DNA from: CAZZCU01 sp964652825
GTDB taxonomy: Bacteria; Bdellovibrionota_B; Oligoflexia; Oligoflexales; CAZZCU01
Assembly (NCBI GenBank): GCA_964652825.1
Contig: CAZZCU010000017.1
Span: forward strand, 1 to 47,070
Direction: 5' to 3'
DNA: 47,070 bases
Shown: in pieces, positions 28,040-35,697 of the stretch
Layout of the letters: each line of letters starts with the position of its first letter
Position numbering within the stretch: position 1 is the stretch's first letter
Notes under the pieces: model-generated
What the model was told of the DNA's origin: nothing
Seen by the model: the letters and a program-made list of their open reading frames with translations, nothing else
The model's database searches: none
Translations under genes and position numbers: made by a program

Positions 28040-28629
28040 ACAAGGCTTACATCTTCGTTTTTGGTGGTACCAGTACGATCACGCTTTCTATTTTTCTCTT
28101 TGTTCTGATCCCAAGGCTTCAGGTTGCTGGCGTGGACAACGAAGCACTTAGTGCGCAGAGTCCTTACACCGAGCAGGAATTAAAAGGGCGTTCAGTTTAT
28201 ATCGAAAACGGTTGTGTCTATTGCCACTCTCAACAGGTGCGGGATCCCTCGGTTGGTGCGGATCAACATTTCGGCTGGGGCCGAGCTAGTTTGCCATCGG
28301 ATTACATTTATGACAGGCCACACCTTCTCGGAACAATGCGAACGGGGCCGGATCTCTCCAACATCGGTTCGCGTCAACCCAGTCGGGATTGGCATCACTT
28401 GCACTTATACAGCCCTAGACTTTTGGTCGGTTGGAGCATCATGCCTGGCTTTCCCTTTCTTTATGAAACCGTGCTGTCCGAGATTTCTCCCAACGGCGGT
28501 GCGATTCGTCTGCCTGGCCAGGCTAATGAATGGATCGTGCCTAGTGAAGAAGCGGAAGCCCTTGTTGCCTATATGTTGAGTTTGAAACGAGATCGTGATC
28601 CCGTCAAAGCTTCGGAGATTTCGCCATGA
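28036..28629 (+). CDS. ccoO: cbb3-type oxidase mono-heme cytochrome c subunit II
   Basis: Carries electrons toward CcoN. 197 aa: one N-terminal membrane anchor (about 5-27) and one heme c site C60-V-Y-C63-H64 (ENGCVYCHSQQVRD). The CcoO hallmark LLGTMRTGPDLSNIGSRQ follows, and a downstream Met (GWSIMPGFPFLY) is suitable as axial ligand. It starts with an ATGA overlap with ccoN and ends in an ATGA overlap with the next cytochrome gene, so the three subunits are translationally coupled. Confidence 0.93.
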   Translation: MNKAYIFVFGGTSTITLSIFLFVLIPRLQVAGVDNEALSAQSPYTEQELKGRSVYIENGCVYCHSQQVRDPSVGADQHFGWGRASLPSDYIYDRPHLLGTMRTGPDLSNIGSRQPSRDWHHLHLYSPRLLVGWSIMPGFPFLYETVLSEISPNGGAIRLPGQANEWIVPSEEAEALVAYMLSLKRDRDPVKASEISP

Positions 28630-29258
28630 GTCAATTCGACCAAGACCGCCTAGAGAACGAAAAAAGTGATCCTGCGGAGGCAGCGTCTCTTAAGTTCGTC
28701 AATATTCCAATTGTGATGCTGGCGTTTTTCGTTGGTTTCGGTGTGACCTATTTGGCATTGAAGACGGATGATACCGAGCTCACCCCGGGAGATAGTCGCA
28801 CGGTCGCATCATCCTCGTTAGAGGGAGAGTCGTCGGCACGAACCTCTGGCGAGACGGATGCGACGTCAGTGTTGGAGAAGGGTAAGCATATCTACACGAA
28901 TATCTGTCAGGCTTGCCATCAAGCGAATGGCGAAGGGATTCCAGGAGTGTTCCCGCCTCTCGCCGCATCGATTTGGGTTACGGGTTCGCCCAAACGTTTT
29001 GCTGCCATCGTACTGCATGGTTTGCAAGGTAAGATCAACGTCAATGGCCAGGTGTACGAAGGTGTAATGCCGCCACTCAAAGATCAACTTAATGCTGAAG
29101 ACATCGCAGCGGTGACAACTTATGTGCGCCAATCTTTTGGCAACCAGGCAGAGTCTGTCAGCACTGATCTAGTTAAAGCCGTCGCCCAGGAAACTCAATC
29201 TCGACTGACCTTTTGGGATGGCGAGAGTGAATTAAACGCTCACGCCTGGGATGACTGA
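28626..29258 (+). CDS. Single-heme membrane-anchored cytochrome c in the CcoP position
   Basis: 210 aa with one membrane helix (about 25-46), a Ser/Thr/Glu-rich linker and a single cytochrome c domain (heme site C94-Q-A-C97-H98; likely Met ligand in GVMPPLKD). Canonical CcoP is about 300 aa with two heme c domains, so this subunit lacks one heme. The NGEGIPGVFPPLA segment is typical of COG2010-type cytochromes. It probably is the electron entry point of the oxidase and may accept electrons from a soluble cytochrome c. Its end overlaps the convergent nnrS gene by 19 bp. Confidence 0.88.
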   Translation: MSQFDQDRLENEKSDPAEAASLKFVNIPIVMLAFFVGFGVTYLALKTDDTELTPGDSRTVASSSLEGESSARTSGETDATSVLEKGKHIYTNICQACHQANGEGIPGVFPPLAASIWVTGSPKRFAAIVLHGLQGKINVNGQVYEGVMPPLKDQLNAEDIAAVTTYVRQSFGNQAESVSTDLVKAVAQETQSRLTFWDGESELNAHAWDD

Positions 29259-30421
29259 GGTGAGGGTCCTACCAGTATTGTGAAGTAAGTCACGACAAAC
29301 AATCCAAACGCTGCGATCCAAAACGTCGCCGAAACCGCCATCAGAGCTACACTAGCACTTGGCGATGATTCGATGACAATCGTTCTCAGGATGCCAGAGA
29401 TAACAATGCACGCAAACGCGACCTGCATGGCTCGACTTGCTTGAATCGTTCGCCCAGTATGACCAAGGCTTACTCTGGCGATCATGCCAAGAATCATTGT
29501 GCTTATCGATCCGGCGGTAAATACATGTAGAGCCATTGACTCAGATAGCGATCCGAAAAATGTTATCCCTGCCGCAAAAAATCCAACTATGGCCCATGCG
29601 AATCCAATATAAAGAATAGACAAGATTGGATAACGCCAAATCCGCCTATCGTACCATCTTGCCAATCTACACGAATTGACTAAACCAGCTGAGCCGGCAA
29701 TAAGCATGGAAACGAGAGATGATTCTATAAATGGCGTGAACGCAAAGGCTATCGCTGTCAAAGTCGCTAGATGGTCCAACAATGGAGCCTTTGCCGGTAC
29801 AGTATCAGGGAAAATTCTCGAAGAAAAAAATGGGATAACCCGACCACCAATGACCACGATCATAAATATGACAATGTAGGTGGTAAAATAAAGGCTTGTG
29901 CGGAGGCTAATTTCTGTCAAGCCATTCATGTTTAAGTGATAAAGAAGATTTCCAACCCACAGGGATCCGATGGCGATAAGCAGCGGAATGTTACGTCGAT
30001 TTTGCCCTGAGAAATAGATCCGCATCATCCAAATGAAGGTCGGCAAGAACAGTAGATCCAAAATTCCTGTGACCATGGGCCAAGTTGATACCAAGAGCAT
30101 AGCGAGTCGACCCATGCTCCACATGGTAACGAGCGCGCACAGCCTCGCACCATGAACGCCACGAATCCCTGTCCAATTCTGTGTTGCCGTCAACAGAAAT
30201 CCGGCGATGATGGCGGTCGCGAATCCGTGCAACATCTCATGAGCGTGCCAAAAAGTATGAATGCCAGGAACACTGATTCCGCCAGTGAGGACGATGATCC
30301 ATATAGCCAAAGCAAAGAGTCCCCAAAGGGTTCCAAGCAGAAAAAACGGCCGAAATCCGATAGACCAAAATGGACCTTCAAATACAGAGGCATAGGATTG
30401 CTTACTCTCAAGTGCCGACAT
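29240..30421 (-). CDS. nnrS: NnrS family membrane protein
   Basis: NnrS proteins are heme- and copper-containing polytopic membrane proteins that protect cells from NO stress, by protecting iron pools in Vibrio. 393 aa with about 12 hydrophobic helices. Family hallmarks are present: FWSIGFRPFFLLG at the N-terminus, FWHAHEMLHGFATAIIAGFLLTA, and MILGMIARVSLGHTGR. It starts inside the end of the upstream rrf2 gene (14-bp overlap), so the two are co-translated. It is convergent with the cytochrome gene. The family is firm. Confidence 0.93.
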   Translation of the reverse strand: MSALESKQSYASVFEGPFWSIGFRPFFLLGTLWGLFALAIWIIVLTGGISVPGIHTFWHAHEMLHGFATAIIAGFLLTATQNWTGIRGVHGARLCALVTMWSMGRLAMLLVSTWPMVTGILDLLFLPTFIWMMRIYFSGQNRRNIPLLIAIGSLWVGNLLYHLNMNGLTEISLRTSLYFTTYIVIFMIVVIGGRVIPFFSSRIFPDTVPAKAPLLDHLATLTAIAFAFTPFIESSLVSMLIAGSAGLVNSCRLARWYDRRIWRYPILSILYIGFAWAIVGFFAAGITFFGSLSESMALHVFTAGSISTMILGMIARVSLGHTGRTIQASRAMQVAFACIVISGILRTIVIESSPSASVALMAVSATFWIAAFGLFVVTYFTILVGPSPQSSQA

Positions 30422-30854
30422 ATTTAAAACTCATGGCCTTGGCCAACGGGCGTCGATTGACGGTGATGTCTTCTAAAGTGAAGGTGTCAAGAATGGAAAG
30501 AAAAGCATCTCGTGCTTTCGATAGGGCTAGCTTGAGTTGACAGACACGAACCAACGGACACTGATTTACCTCGGAGTCAAAGCACTCAACTATGTTAAAA
30601 TGCGGTTCCATTTGGCGCACGATATGACCGATGGTGATATCGCGAGGAAGACGCGCTAGACGAATTCCTCCTCCACGTCCCCGCTTTGTAACTAAAAAGC
30701 CCCTTTTGCCAAGCTGGTGAACAATCTTGATCAAATGATTTTCTGAAATGTCAAAGCTTTCGGCTATCTCTTGAATAGAAGCTATCTCGCCTTGATTGGT
30801 TGCCAGATACATAAGTACACGACATGCGTAATCTGCATGCAATGAAAGCTGCAA
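30408..30854 (-). CDS. nsrR: Rrf2-family regulator, NsrR-like (module B)
   Basis: 148 aa, winged-helix N-terminus MQLSLHADYACRVLMYLA with recognition region ISENHLIKIVHQL and wing KRGRGGGIRLAR. Cys91, Cys99 and Cys105 (ECFDSEVNQCPLVRVC) match the three-Cys cluster pattern of NsrR, the NO-sensing [4Fe-4S] repressor. The start is TTG at 30854 with AAGGAG 6 nt upstream. It is first in an operon with nnrS and divergent from the globin gene, with operator B in between, so it probably represses both and itself. It is clearly different from the module A regulator. Confidence 0.9.
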   Translation of the reverse strand: MQLSLHADYACRVLMYLATNQGEIASIQEIAESFDISENHLIKIVHQLGKRGFLVTKRGRGGGIRLARLPRDITIGHIVRQMEPHFNIVECFDSEVNQCPLVRVCQLKLALSKARDAFLSILDTFTLEDITVNRRPLAKAMSFKYVGT

Positions 30855-30884
30855 ACGAGTCTCCTTGTTGATTTTTTATTACAC

Positions 30885-30913
30885 TTGACCTACTCTTAAA
30901 GGTGTATCATAAA
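30885..30913 (+). promoter_or_regulatory. Probable promoter of the globin-reductase operon
   Basis: TTGACC (30885-30890) and CATAAA (30908-30913) are 17 bp apart, about 45 bp before the globin ATG. The -10 box lies within the inverted repeat at 30899-30921. -35 is 5 of 6, -10 is 4 of 6. Confidence 0.5.
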
Positions 30914-30921
30914 TGCACCTT
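30899..30921. promoter_or_regulatory. Predicted NsrR-type operator B (11-1-11 imperfect inverted repeat)
   Basis: Half-site AAGGTGTATCA, one central T, then AAATGCACCTT; the two halves pair at 8 of 11 positions. The right half, read in reverse (AAGGTGCATTT), differs by a single base from the E. coli NsrR half-site AAGATGCATTT. It lies between the divergent rrf2B-nnrS and globin operons and overlaps the globin -10 box. Confidence 0.68.
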
Positions 30922-30956
30922 TATTCAACCCCTATTTTATCGTGGGAGCAGGCTGT

Positions 30957-31337
30957 ATGGGTTCTTTGTATGAAAAACTTGGCGGACAGGTTGCAGTAGA
31001 CACTGTTGTTGAAACCTTTTATCGCAAGGTTTTGGTTGATGATCGTATTAAGCATTTTTTTGACGATATCGACATGGATGAACAGATCATCAAACAGAAG
31101 GCTTTTCTGACGATGGCATTCGGTGGTCCGACTGCATATACCGGTAAGGACATGCGCGACGGGCATCGGCATCTGGTCGAGCGTGGTCTGAATGATTCAC
31201 ATGTCGATTCGGTTATTGAACTCCTCGGAAAATCTCTCTCAGAGCACGGAGTCTCTCCTGAAGATATTGAAGCCGTTGCATCCATTGCCAATAGCGTGAG
31301 AGATGACGTCCTTTGCAGGGGTGGTCAGCATTCATGA
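30957..31337 (+). CDS. Truncated hemoglobin, group I (TrHbN)-like
   Basis: A small 2-on-2 globin; group I members oxidise NO to nitrate with bound O2. From ATG 30957 it is 126 aa and starts SLYEKLGGQVAVDTVVETFYRKVL (B-helix Phe21-Tyr22). It has the AFGGPTAYTG stretch and proximal His70 in MRDGHRHLV, the pattern of cyanobacterial GlbN. An upstream GTG (30942) would add five residues with no support. Its stop overlaps the start of the reductase (ATGA). With that reductase it forms what looks like a two-protein version of flavohemoglobin. Confidence 0.92.
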   Translation: MGSLYEKLGGQVAVDTVVETFYRKVLVDDRIKHFFDDIDMDEQIIKQKAFLTMAFGGPTAYTGKDMRDGHRHLVERGLNDSHVDSVIELLGKSLSEHGVSPEDIEAVASIANSVRDDVLCRGGQHS

Positions 31338-32311
31338 CTATGGAAATCAAGTATCTTGAGCACTCAGCAATGCTGGTACCAGGAGAAACGGTTCTCGATG
31401 CCTTGGAGAAAGTTGGTGCTCCCGTTCCATCCTCTTGTCGCGCGGGAGCGTGCCAATTTTGTATGATGAAAGCTGTATCAGGAAGTGTCCCCAAGAACTC
31501 GCAAGAAGGTCTAAAAGAATCTTTACGCCAGACGGGACACTTCTTGTCATGCATCTGTCGACCCACAGAGAGTTTGGTCTGTGAGCCCGCCAATTCAGCC
31601 GCTTGTCGCTGTTTTGTCACTATCAAAGAGATTCGCGATATTGGTCCCAACGTTGTTTTGGTTCGCTTTGATCGGCCAGACATCTTGGCGTTCGAGCCAG
31701 GGCAATTCGTCACGCTCAAGCGGGCTGATGGTTTGGCGCGTAGCTATTCCATCGCATCCGGCAAGCAGGAAATGGATTACTTCGACATCCATGTTCGGCG
31801 TATCGAAAATGGCCGGTTGAGTACCTGGTTCCATGATGAAGCTGATGCGGGTGATACGTTGTGGCTCGAAGGGCCTAAAGGCGACTGCATGTATTACTCT
31901 GGTAAGCCGGATGAATCGTTAACCTTGATAGGCACGGGAACTGGCATTGCGCCTCTGTTCGCAATTGTTTTTGAGGCTCTACGACAAGAGCATAAGGGAA
32001 TGATTTCGATCTATCACGGTGCTGTGTCTCAAGATCGCTTTTACTTTGTTGACGAACTCATGACTTTAGCCAAGCTGCACCCGAACGTCACATACAATCC
32101 ATGCGTCGTTCAAGGGCCAGTTCATGGAGAAGTCCGTATCGGTGATTTGAAAGAAATAGTTGTCTCAGAACTTAGTGATACACAACTTATGCGGGCCTAC
32201 TTGTGTGGCGATCCAGGTCTGGTGCGCCTCCTTAAACGTCATCTGTTCTTGGCCGGCGTTAGCTTGAGCCGTATACATGCGGATCCATTTGTAGGATCAG
32301 TTAGTGATTAA
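31334..32311 (+). CDS. 2Fe-2S ferredoxin/FAD/NAD(P)H oxidoreductase
   Basis: 325 aa, three domains. The N-terminal plant-type ferredoxin has C35-x4-C40-x2-C43 and C73 (SSCRAGACQFC...LSCIC). The central FAD-binding barrel has ARSYSIAS. The NAD(P)-binding domain has LIGTGTGIAPL and AYLCGDPGLV. This is the electron-transfer chain of phenol hydroxylase or benzoate reductase components and similar to the reductase half of Hmp plus a ferredoxin. The ATG at 31334 overlaps the globin stop; a TTG at 31313 is less likely. The tight coupling suggests that it reduces the globin heme to sustain NO dioxygenation. Confidence 0.9.
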   Translation: MTMEIKYLEHSAMLVPGETVLDALEKVGAPVPSSCRAGACQFCMMKAVSGSVPKNSQEGLKESLRQTGHFLSCICRPTESLVCEPANSAACRCFVTIKEIRDIGPNVVLVRFDRPDILAFEPGQFVTLKRADGLARSYSIASGKQEMDYFDIHVRRIENGRLSTWFHDEADAGDTLWLEGPKGDCMYYSGKPDESLTLIGTGTGIAPLFAIVFEALRQEHKGMISIYHGAVSQDRFYFVDELMTLAKLHPNVTYNPCVVQGPVHGEVRIGDLKEIVVSELSDTQLMRAYLCGDPGLVRLLKRHLFLAGVSLSRIHADPFVGSVSD

Positions 32312-32320
32312 GCAGCGAGC

Positions 32321-33135
32321 GTGAGCCCATTGAGGCGTGCCGTTGCTTTACTAGTATCTGTATTCATTATGTGCTCGTGTCAGATTCGAGGACCAGTGGC
32401 AGGTAAGATGTTGAGCATTGGTGGTTATGTACTCGAGCAAAATCATGAATTACGGCGATACACAGTTGCTGTTGGTACGGTTACATCAAATGGAAAATTC
32501 AGGCCTCACTGCTCGGGAACATTGATCGCACTGGAAAGACGTGCGGCGAATTCAATTGGGCACGTACTTCCCCGCCAGCTTGAATTCTCACGTTAAAGTA
32601 CGGAAATCGACTCCTTTTGCATGGCGCGATCGAGTGTATGTCGAAAATGGCGAGTTTGACGTGGCGCTATTGGAAGTTTCTGGAAACATACCCGAGAATT
32701 TGCGTGCTGCTAAAATTCTTGCAAGTCCGGACGAGCTTCCCGAAACAGCAACCACTGTTGGGTATGGCGTGGGAATTGTACGTATCAATGGGAAAAATCG
32801 AAGATCGAACAGGGCAGCGTCTAGCCATAGATCAGAAAATTCTAAAGTATTTCGATAACGCTCTTTTTTCATCGTCTATTGCAGTCCGGAAAGAAGGAGA
32901 GCCATTCGAGCGGGATTCTAAGACGGGTGCGCCGGTGATGGGCGGAAGTTGTTTTGGTGATTCCGGGGGCGGTGCTTTCGTGAAGGCCGCGGCTGGTGAT
33001 TCGGAGTCAGAATGGTACCTCGCTGGCGTTGCCGGTAATATTAATGGTTTTTTGGCTCCAGGCGATCCACAAAATCCCAGCTCACTATCGAGCTGTTATA
33101 ATCCTAACTCTACACTCTGGTCAAAATCCCTTTGA
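32321..33135 (+). pseudogene. Degraded trypsin-like serine protease gene (two frameshifts, catalytic His region lost)
   Basis: Three consecutive reading frames together encode an S1 protease. Frame 1 starts at GTG 32321 with a lipoprotein-like signal (VFIMCSC) and reaches HCSGTLIA, where the TAAHC active-site motif should follow. Instead the frame changes near 32540 and the His motif is missing. The second frame carries FDVALLEVSG (Asp region) and VGYGVGI. It changes again in an A-run near 32795 to a third frame with GGSCFGDSGGGAFV (Ser nucleophile), ending at 33135. Intact relatives lie at 37361 and 45266. A sequencing error could explain one shift but hardly the loss of the His motif. It starts 10 bp after the reductase gene. 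Confidence 0.82.
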
Positions 33136-33147
33136 TGCTTAATGGAA

Positions 33148-33213
33148 ATGAGCCAGTTTTAACAATAATTCTTTATAGCTAAGTAACTGAAGTAAACTTG
33201 ATAATACTGGCTC
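33148..33213. repeat. Short inverted repeat after the protease pseudogene
   Basis: GAGCCAGT and ACTGGCTC form an 8-bp perfect inverted repeat separated by about 50 nt of AT-rich sequence in the 189-bp gap before the barrel gene. It may be a weak terminator stem; no T-run follows. Confidence 0.3.
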
Positions 33214-33324
33214 GAAGATCGGCAAGTTTCCCCAACCATTTCCTAAACTGTCGAAAATTGTAAAGATTTGTCACAGCCGACCGATAGTAGAGAGGATCGC
33301 AAAGTATAGCTATCGGGGTTCGTC

Positions 33325-34056
33325 ATGGCAAACGCCCAAAAAAACTCCCTCTCTTGGTCGGCAACGGCGTTGGCAGTTATTGCCTTTGTCAGTCCATTCG
33401 TTTTCCCCAACACTGTGCATGCACAATCACAAGCTGAGCTCGATAGAAAAACCATGTCCGCTTACCTGCGCACTGATATTCTCTTCCTTATCCATAAAAG
33501 TGGGACGATCGGTCACACGGATTTTGGCAGCGAATCGAGTATCACGGCTGGCACCTGGACCGGCAAAAACAAGCGCCTTGGTCTGGGCATCATCAGCCGC
33601 AACAATCGAACAAACTATTCCCAAGTAGATGCTTCAATGTCCGGTGCTTGGACCGATTTCTTCCTTACCTATCGACTGTGGTGGTTTCAGCCCTACTTTT
33701 CGGCAGGATCATGTTACGTCAATGCGAGCAAAAACGGTGTCAGTCTTGTTAACGGTATTTGCACGACGATGGGCGGCGGACTCGATACGCGTGTACCGAT
33801 CGGAAACTATGTCGTACTCAATGTCGAAACCGTTTTCAGTGAAGTCGTGCACTACCGCGACCACGCCGACATCAACAATAAAATGGGTGGTCGCCGAGAT
33901 TTTTCGATCGGCGCAGCTATCTCCCCAGGCCTAACCTGGATGAATATCCTGGTCGGTTATCGCTATCGCACTTATAAGCTCACGACAGCCGATGGTGGCA
34001 AAAGAGAGATTGAGACAGGGCCACATGCTGGTTTGATCTTTGGGTATGATTTGTAA
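33325..34056 (+). CDS. Predicted outer-membrane beta-barrel protein
   Basis: 243 aa: a Sec signal (to about NTVHAQ), a short polar segment, and then alternating strands rich in Gly and aromatics (KNKRLGLGIISRNNR, TDFFLTYRLWWFQPYFSAGSCY, VVLNVETVFSEVVHYR, NILVGYRYRTYKLT) ending in GPHAGLIFGYDL. Two cysteines in the middle may form a disulfide. It could be an OmpW/OmpA-like small barrel. It stands alone; no named family is recognised. Confidence 0.75.
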   Translation: MANAQKNSLSWSATALAVIAFVSPFVFPNTVHAQSQAELDRKTMSAYLRTDILFLIHKSGTIGHTDFGSESSITAGTWTGKNKRLGLGIISRNNRTNYSQVDASMSGAWTDFFLTYRLWWFQPYFSAGSCYVNASKNGVSLVNGICTTMGGGLDTRVPIGNYVVLNVETVFSEVVHYRDHADINNKMGGRRDFSIGAAISPGLTWMNILVGYRYRTYKLTTADGGKREIETGPHAGLIFGYDL

Positions 34057-34148
34057 GATTATGTTTCAGCCTTAGACATTCTTGGTTGAATCGGGTAATC
34101 CGGATACGGATTTTTTCCAACGCCTCAACGATCTTAACCAGCTCTATT

Positions 34149-34218
34149 GTTATGGGGACACACGACTGAACCCAAATTATTTAGAAAAAAATTGGGTTCA
34201 GTCGTGTGTCCCCATAAC
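34149..34218. repeat. Perfect 27-bp inverted repeat with 16-nt A-rich loop (REP-like palindrome)
   Basis: Arm 34149-34175 (begins GTTATGGGGACACACGACTG) is matched without error by its reverse complement at 34192-34218. The loop is AT-rich. It lies between the barrel gene and the convergent small secreted protein, touching the latter's stop. It resembles palindromes spread by REP-associated (RAYT) transposases; as RNA it would also act as a transcription barrier. Confidence 0.8.
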
Positions 34219-34587
34219 TCAATGTCTACAGTCAAGCATTACCTCTCGAAATTTATGCGTACGTTCATCTTGACCGTACGAATGACTTACGGCGAAGAAT
34301 GGCAATAGTCCGTGTAAAAACATTTCCGAAAATCTATTCCCAGCGTAGTCACCCACGGTAACAATAAGCGTACTATTGTTTTCATTCACATGGGCAAGGG
34401 CATTTTGCGAAAGAAATTCCAATAGCAAAGAGCCTTGTTGACCAGAGACTCCGGCTACTAGCGTTCCTGATTTAGATTCTAGTCGCTGACCATTCTCAAG
34501 ATAGCTAGCTACGCAATCGTAGGTCGCCGCACTGGCTGAAAGCATGGGTACAAATAAGAACAAGAAGGTGACGATGATGCTTTTCAT
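34219..34587 (-). CDS. Small secreted protein of unknown function
   Basis: 122 aa with a clear Sec signal peptide (MKSIIVTFLFLFVPMLSASA) and two cysteines in the mature part near each end (YDCVASY, MLDCRH) that could form one disulfide. The ATG is preceded by AGGGAGA at good spacing. Composition suggests a small beta-rich periplasmic domain. It is divergent from the LysR gene, which might control it. No family recognised. Confidence 0.65.
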   Translation of the reverse strand: MKSIIVTFLFLFVPMLSASAATYDCVASYLENGQRLESKSGTLVAGVSGQQGSLLLEFLSQNALAHVNENNSTLIVTVGDYAGNRFSEMFLHGLLPFFAVSHSYGQDERTHKFREVMLDCRH

Positions 34588-34666
34588 TTGGCTTCTCCCT
34601 AAAAGCTATATGTTGTATTTATCTTTTCGAAATTCATGTCATAACTCAAATGCATAAAATTGATAT

Positions 34667-34680
34667 TTATATAGATATAA
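34667..34680. promoter_or_regulatory. Possible LysR-type operator
   Basis: A 14-bp palindrome (TTATAT-AG-ATATAA) in the 108-bp intergenic region between the lysR gene and the divergent secreted-protein gene. Its position suits LysR autoregulation, but the sequence is AT-rich so chance is possible. Confidence 0.3.
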
Positions 34681-34695
34681 GTTATAGAGTGACTT

Positions 34696-35649
34696 ATGCA
34701 TCAGTACTACTTACAGCATCATCTGGAAAAATTGACTTATTTCGCGATTATTGCCGAAACCGGAAGTTTTTCTGCCGCCGCACAACGTTTGCGAATTTCT
34801 CAACCAGCATTGTCACGGTCGGTAAAGGCACTCGAAGAAATCCTAAGCACAACGCTCTTTCTACGCGACCGTCACGGAGCTCGACTCACTGTCGCCGGCG
34901 ATAAGTTGTTTCAAGCTACAAAATCAATGTTGGCTATCATCCGCGAAACCGAGGCACAAATTCGCCAAGCCGATCCGACAACCCAGGTTACACTCGAACT
35001 AGGTACCAAAGATCCATTTGTTATCCATTTATGGCCTCGCTTTATGGCTTATCTCAACAAGCAAAGCGACCCAGTCGCGCGAGATTTTTCACAGAATATT
35101 TGGCTGAGCGTCGACAAGCAAAATGCCGTGCTTTGGAATCGGCTAATAACAAACAAAATCGATTTAATTTTGCTCGTGGAGCCACCAAAGGACAAGTCCG
35201 TCGCCGCCATCGCACTCTTTCAGTCCGATATGCGGTTGTACAAGGCCGGGCGCGCCGCTCGCGCTCGTTACGGAATCTCACAAAATTTATTGGAACAGCC
35301 GCTTCTTTGTTATCGCAATGCCATTATCAATGTTGAAGCGACTTTGCGAAATTTTATCAGCAAAGACAGCACATCTCGGCGTATTATCGATTTGCAAAGC
35401 TTTGATGGCGCTAGGCAAATGGCTGTTCGCGGCCTTGGAATCTGCATGCTTCCGCAATGGATCGCGCATGAGGATTTAGAAGAAAACCTGCTTGAGGAAC
35501 TACCGATGCAGCATTTAGGCAAGAAACGTTCACCTATTCCAAAATCAACAGTGTACTTATGTGCCAATGCAAAAACAGCTGCAATTCCAGCCTTCGCAAG
35601 TTTTGCAAAAAGCTTTCGACAATTTGCGCGCGCCGAATTTGAAAGTTAG
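34696..35649 (+). CDS. LysR-family transcriptional regulator
   Basis: 317 aa. The N-terminal winged helix-turn-helix at about residues 9-66 contains KLTYFAIIAETGSFSAAAQRLRISQPALSRSVKALEE, the LysR consensus. The effector-binding domain follows (about 95-300) but is divergent, with no recognisable ligand motif. Near the end AVRGLGICMLPQWIAH matches the conserved 'G.GI..LP' pattern of the family. The regulon is unknown; the divergent secreted protein and the downstream DUF72 gene are candidates by position. Confidence 0.92.
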   Translation: MHQYYLQHHLEKLTYFAIIAETGSFSAAAQRLRISQPALSRSVKALEEILSTTLFLRDRHGARLTVAGDKLFQATKSMLAIIRETEAQIRQADPTTQVTLELGTKDPFVIHLWPRFMAYLNKQSDPVARDFSQNIWLSVDKQNAVLWNRLITNKIDLILLVEPPKDKSVAAIALFQSDMRLYKAGRAARARYGISQNLLEQPLLCYRNAIINVEATLRNFISKDSTSRRIIDLQSFDGARQMAVRGLGICMLPQWIAHEDLEENLLEELPMQHLGKKRSPIPKSTVYLCANAKTAAIPAFASFAKSFRQFARAEFES

Positions 35650-35697
35650 ATGGAATTTAGGTAAATATTTAGGCATGAGGGAGGATTGATATCAGCA

